Source: JAFGVL01 sp031553685 (lineage in GTDB: Bacteria; Bacteroidota; Bacteroidia; Bacteroidales; Paludibacteraceae). Taken from it: DNA of 64,000 bases. Below are positions 60,835 to 64,000 of this stretch, one piece after another. Position numbers and translations under genes: made by a program. The notes under the pieces are model-generated. The model was not told the DNA's origin, ran no database searches, and saw nothing but the letters and a program-made list of their open reading frames with translations. The stretch covers positions 62,001-126,000 of the forward strand of contig JAVBLE010000036.1 in NCBI GenBank assembly GCA_031553685.1, read 5' to 3'. The stretch's first letter is position 1, and every line of letters starts with the position of its first letter.

Positions 60835-61267
60835 TGGATAATAAAACAATTTGTAAAAGGCGTGTGTTATGATTATGAAGCGATGAAATACAATTTGTAT
60901 TATTCATGCTCATTTGCATCTGGTTGTTACACTCGTTCGGAAAGCTGTTACATTAGTTTAAGAGGTTGTTACATCGATTCGAGTTTTTTAATCCGAATTA
61001 TAGTTGAATGAAGCGACGGGTGATCGTTGTACTTTTACTTGCCCAGTAACCAAGCAAAGTAGAAACGGATACTAAAAAATGAAGCGAAGACATGACAAGA
61101 TTCTTTTGTTTGTGGACAGCAATCTGAATATATACGATAACCCTTATTATTAACGATGAAGTGTGATGAAAATTTGTTTTTATTAGAAAATAAGTATAAT
61201 TTTGGAAGATTTTTGTATTATGGGTAAATGTTCTTTATATTGAAAAAACCTTAAAATATTTATATCT
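60835..61267 (+). promoter_or_regulatory. Intergenic region with promoter of the secreted-protein gene
   Basis: Near 60920-60980 the word GTTGTTACA or GCTGTTACA recurs three times at 24-26 bp spacing. At 61173-61176 TTTG and, 20 bp on, TAATTTTG (61197-61204) make a good Bacteroidetes promoter with a 60-base leader before the ATG at 61268. No gene is seen in this stretch. Confidence 0.55.
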
Positions 61268-63274
61268 ATGAAAGTTTTAAAACATTTGTTTACAACAAGG
61301 CTATGGATAGCTTTGTTTATGTTGTTTTGGATGGGTTCGAGTCCGCTTTTTGCTCAAATAGTAGATGGCGCAAGTGGTTCCTTGGGGAAAGATATTTTGT
61401 TGTATTCGACCAATTTTAAAAATTGGGATAATGTTTCTCAAATATCCAATAGTTCTAACTACTATCCAATTGGTGGAACAAGTGCCGGTGCCGGTTTTTG
61501 GATTAGCGAAGATGGTACCATCAATAACGGAACTGGAATGTATCGGATAGGAAGTGGTTCGGGAAGACGCTTTGGAATAAAACCCCTTCCTTATGTGTCT
61601 GGTGCAGTAGTTGAATTGCTTATTGATTTGGCACCAACAACAAGCAATAGAGCAATAGCTATTTACAATGCTATGGAAAATGGGACTTCGCTTGTTACAT
61701 TTGGTCAGGTAGAAATGTTTAATCTGACAGCAGGAACTCCCAATTTCACTAACCTGAAAGCAGGTAATACCTCCTTAAACGGTACTCCTAATACAGTTTT
61801 AGACAATACAAAACTTGGCAAATGGTACACCGGAGCCAGTGTACAAGTGCCACAAACCGCAACCGGTCAGGCAAGAATATCTTTTTATATTCCTTCGGGT
61901 TTAACTGCATCCACTTTATTGTGTCTTGACAATATGCGGAGCGATATCCCTATTCGTGAATTGAAAGTGTATACCAGTGTAGGCACAACTCCTTATGTGG
62001 CTTCTACCAATTATAGCAAATATCCTGCTAGTGGACACCAAATGAAGGGAACTGCTGGTGGTGCAGTTAATAGTGGAACTACAATTAATGCAGTTCCAAA
62101 TGTGAAATTATGGAATAATACTGGCAATGTAAAAATGACAATTGAAGGGACAGATGCTGCCAAATTTTCTATTGTAGGTGCAGATACAGATGGCTCGTTA
62201 ACTATTACAAACGCTCAAGCAACCTCAGCAACTGGGTATGATGTGCCGATTAATTTTACACCTTCAGTTCGTGATGGTATTTCCGAAGCTAAATTAAAGA
62301 TAGAAGCTGTAGGTTGTTCTGCTTGCCAACCATATTATGTAAAACTTACAGGAATTACAGGAGGAGCTACTCCTCAAATAGTGGCAGATAATACTCCTAT
62401 AACTTTTTGGACTTCACCGATTAAGCCTACTGTTTTCAACCTGGATGTCTCAGGATTAAATCTTACAGGTCCAATTACTATAGCTTTTAGTGATAGTGGA
62501 GCTAGCTCTTTTGGTGTTCCTGATTTGATTATTTCGAATAATGATGCTTTATCAGGCACAATATTGCCGATCAAATTTACAGGGGATGGAATTGCGAGTA
62601 CAAAAACCGCCACATTAACATTGACTTCACCTGGAGCTACTCCAGTAACTATTCAGCTTACAGGGATTACACTTGATAAAAAGCCTAATTTATATAACCT
62701 TGCTTTTGTAGTTGATCCTGCAGGTACAGCTTATATCAACACAAGCCCTGCCGGTTCTGTATTTCTGGAAGGAACGAAAGTAACTGTAACCATAACTCCC
62801 GAAACTGATTGGAAAGTAAAATCATGGAGTGATGTTTCTGCAAATAAGGCAGTTACCCGTGATTTCATTGTTGGAGAAAAGAAAAATACAGACAATGGTC
62901 AGCCGATAATTATCTTTATGGAGCCGGGGCAACAAGGTACTGTAATAACACCTACGGGGTCATTAGTCGCTTTTGTGCCAACTACTATATCTAATACAGG
63001 TTTTACTTGCTCATGGAGCCAGCCTGCTTTAGCAACCGCAACAACAGTTTACACAATTACAATATATGATTCAACCGGAACAGCAATACAAACACAAACT
63101 TCAACACCGGGTGGAAGCAGCTTAGTTATAACAGGTTTAAATCCGGCTTCTTTCTATACATATACTGTTTCTGCCACAACATCTGATGGCGGTAGTGGGA
63201 CAACAAATCATCTTACAGATAAAATAGGCCCGATAAAAACAACAGGTATTGTACCTTTTACATGTGGAAATTAA
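61268..63274 (+). CDS. Large secreted protein with FN3-like C-terminal domain
   Basis: 668 residues with signal peptide ending GSSPLFAQ. Residues about 30-240 form a jelly-roll-like region (VVELLIDLAPTTSNRAIAIYNAME, GQARISFYIPSG); two Ig-like or choice-of-anchor units follow (about 245-360 and 365-470, each ending VKLTGIT or IQLTGIT); then a Big/InlB-like stretch (AFVVDPAGTAYINTSPAGSVFLEGTKVTVTITPETDWKVKSW) and a final FN3 domain (about 575-660). No T9SS sorting domain at the C-terminus, so it may stay in the periplasm or depend on a partner. The next gene starts 31 bp on and is probably co-transcribed. Confidence 0.7.
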   Translation: MKVLKHLFTTRLWIALFMLFWMGSSPLFAQIVDGASGSLGKDILLYSTNFKNWDNVSQISNSSNYYPIGGTSAGAGFWISEDGTINNGTGMYRIGSGSGRRFGIKPLPYVSGAVVELLIDLAPTTSNRAIAIYNAMENGTSLVTFGQVEMFNLTAGTPNFTNLKAGNTSLNGTPNTVLDNTKLGKWYTGASVQVPQTATGQARISFYIPSGLTASTLLCLDNMRSDIPIRELKVYTSVGTTPYVASTNYSKYPASGHQMKGTAGGAVNSGTTINAVPNVKLWNNTGNVKMTIEGTDAAKFSIVGADTDGSLTITNAQATSATGYDVPINFTPSVRDGISEAKLKIEAVGCSACQPYYVKLTGITGGATPQIVADNTPITFWTSPIKPTVFNLDVSGLNLTGPITIAFSDSGASSFGVPDLIISNNDALSGTILPIKFTGDGIASTKTATLTLTSPGATPVTIQLTGITLDKKPNLYNLAFVVDPAGTAYINTSPAGSVFLEGTKVTVTITPETDWKVKSWSDVSANKAVTRDFIVGEKKNTDNGQPIIIFMEPGQQGTVITPTGSLVAFVPTTISNTGFTCSWSQPALATATTVYTITIYDSTGTAIQTQTSTPGGSSLVITGLNPASFYTYTVSATTSDGGSGTTNHLTDKIGPIKTTGIVPFTCGN

Positions 63275-63305
63275 TTGTGTAATAAAATCTGAAAAATAAT
63301 CGAAT

Positions 63306-64000
63306 ATGAAAAATATTAAAAATATACTTGCTAAATTTTTGTTATTGGCTTCATTTAGTATGATGATGAACTTTAGTTTAGCACAAACATTAAACCCTCA
63401 AGCATCTATGACTTTTAATGGTCAATACGATGTAAAGATGGTATCGGCTCCAACCTTACAACCGGTATGGGTAAAAACAGCATCTCCATTGGATATTTTT
63501 CGTCCATTAACAAATGATGAAATGTTTGCTTGTGGTAAATATTTGGGATTGAATAACGAGTTGTCTGCGGAAACCGGAGATGGTCCTAACTGTGTTAAGC
63601 CAACAGCCAAAATGCATAATAAAGCTCAACCATTTGTACCTCTCGGAGCAATGGGTGTTGCCATGGTTTATGCAGATTGTGATGATGATTATTCAACTTT
63701 CCAATCTTCGGCAGCTTATTTGGATTTTGGAGATGTAATGGAGTGTACTACTATCGAAGCTGCATATCTCTATTGGGCAGGAACAAAAAATGGGGGTCCT
63801 TGTACTTATGCCTCTTATCCAGGACAATTAACAATGAAAACATATAATGTTGGTACCGGTTTTACCGGAACAGTAGGTACTATGGCTTCGGTAAATGGTG
63901 ATGGAGGGTATAAATCAGTTAAATTTAAAGCCCCTGGTGATGCAACTTATTCGACTATTACAGCTTCTCGCATGGTAAACGATGTAGATACTTATGTTTG
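63306..64000 (+). CDS. Secreted surface protein, N-terminal part (runs off the window)
   Basis: Open without a stop from ATG 63306 to the right edge (231 codons). Signal peptide MKNIKNILAKFLLLASFSMM followed by MNFSLAQ. The mature part has Cys residues in FACGKYL, GPNCVKPTAK and DVMECTTIE and repeated Gly/Thr-rich strands (YNVGTGFTGTVGTMASVNGDGG). The region AAYLYWAGTKNGG resembles the N-terminus of very long Bacteroidetes gliding or adhesion proteins, but the defining part lies beyond the window. Confidence 0.6.
   Translation, partial: MKNIKNILAKFLLLASFSMMMNFSLAQTLNPQASMTFNGQYDVKMVSAPTLQPVWVKTASPLDIFRPLTNDEMFACGKYLGLNNELSAETGDGPNCVKPTAKMHNKAQPFVPLGAMGVAMVYADCDDDYSTFQSSAAYLDFGDVMECTTIEAAYLYWAGTKNGGPCTYASYPGQLTMKTYNVGTGFTGTVGTMASVNGDGGYKSVKFKAPGDATYSTITASRMVNDVDTYV

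Overview
The window reads as a chromosome segment of a moderately AT-rich member of the Bacteroidetes, most likely Bacteroidales. The evidence is: Bacteroidetes-type promoters (TAnnTTTG at -7, often TTTG about 20 bp upstream) in front of most genes; no obvious Shine-Dalgarno sites; cell-surface proteins ending in type IX secretion (T9SS) sorting domains; many OmpA-type barrels and SusD-era style lipoproteins; and the family-typical neighbourhood DUF4270 / glycogen-synthase-like / panC / panD. Genus cannot be fixed from the sequence alone.

Layout. 0-10 kb: end of prmA, an intact IS4-type insertion sequence with perfect 9-bp target duplication, an outer-membrane porin, a TrmH-type RNA methyltransferase, mutS2, a cyclophilin, a radical SAM/SPASM protein and a DUF6261 protein behind an unusual repeat-rich leader. 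10-15 kb: a BspA-like leucine-rich-repeat T9SS protein behind a possible attenuator, then an array of decayed toxin-antitoxin-like cassettes separated by copies of one terminator-plus-promoter unit. 15-22 kb: rfbB, DUF4270, glgA-like, panC, panD and a GltD-type oxidoreductase. 22-39 kb: envelope genes (barrels, DUF4136 lipoprotein, OmpA proteins, a 1339-residue GLUG/MBG T9SS adhesin, a thioredoxin-like protein, lipoproteins) and an FN3-like gene whose leader matches that of the DUF6261 gene. 40-46 kb: an AbiEii-type cassette bounded by a duplicated menD 3' end, then menD, a GT39 glycosyltransferase and an ABC-F ATPase. 46-52 kb: a cluster of poorly characterised genes (WCTA-motif protein, 37-residue zinc ribbon, DUF1643-like protein, AAA ATPase, PD-(D/E)XK nuclease), three of whose promoters share one spaced motif. 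52-64 kb: MFS exporter, Kef-type antiporter, tag, copper ATPase, glgB and two secreted proteins, the last running off the edge.

The most striking property is the density of short palindromic repeat families. They lie between genes, sometimes as terminators, and also inside reading frames without breaking them: two in mutS2, two in the radical SAM gene (one with a second family nested at its dyad centre), two in the LRR gene, one in the adhesin and three sites in menD. They resemble in behaviour the Rickettsia palindromic elements. The second candidate for something undescribed is the 46.5-50.4 kb cluster with its shared promoter motif; the third is the conserved leader (stem-loop, CA tract, second stem-loop, tandem repeats) shared by the two unrelated genes at 8.6 and 39.1 kb.
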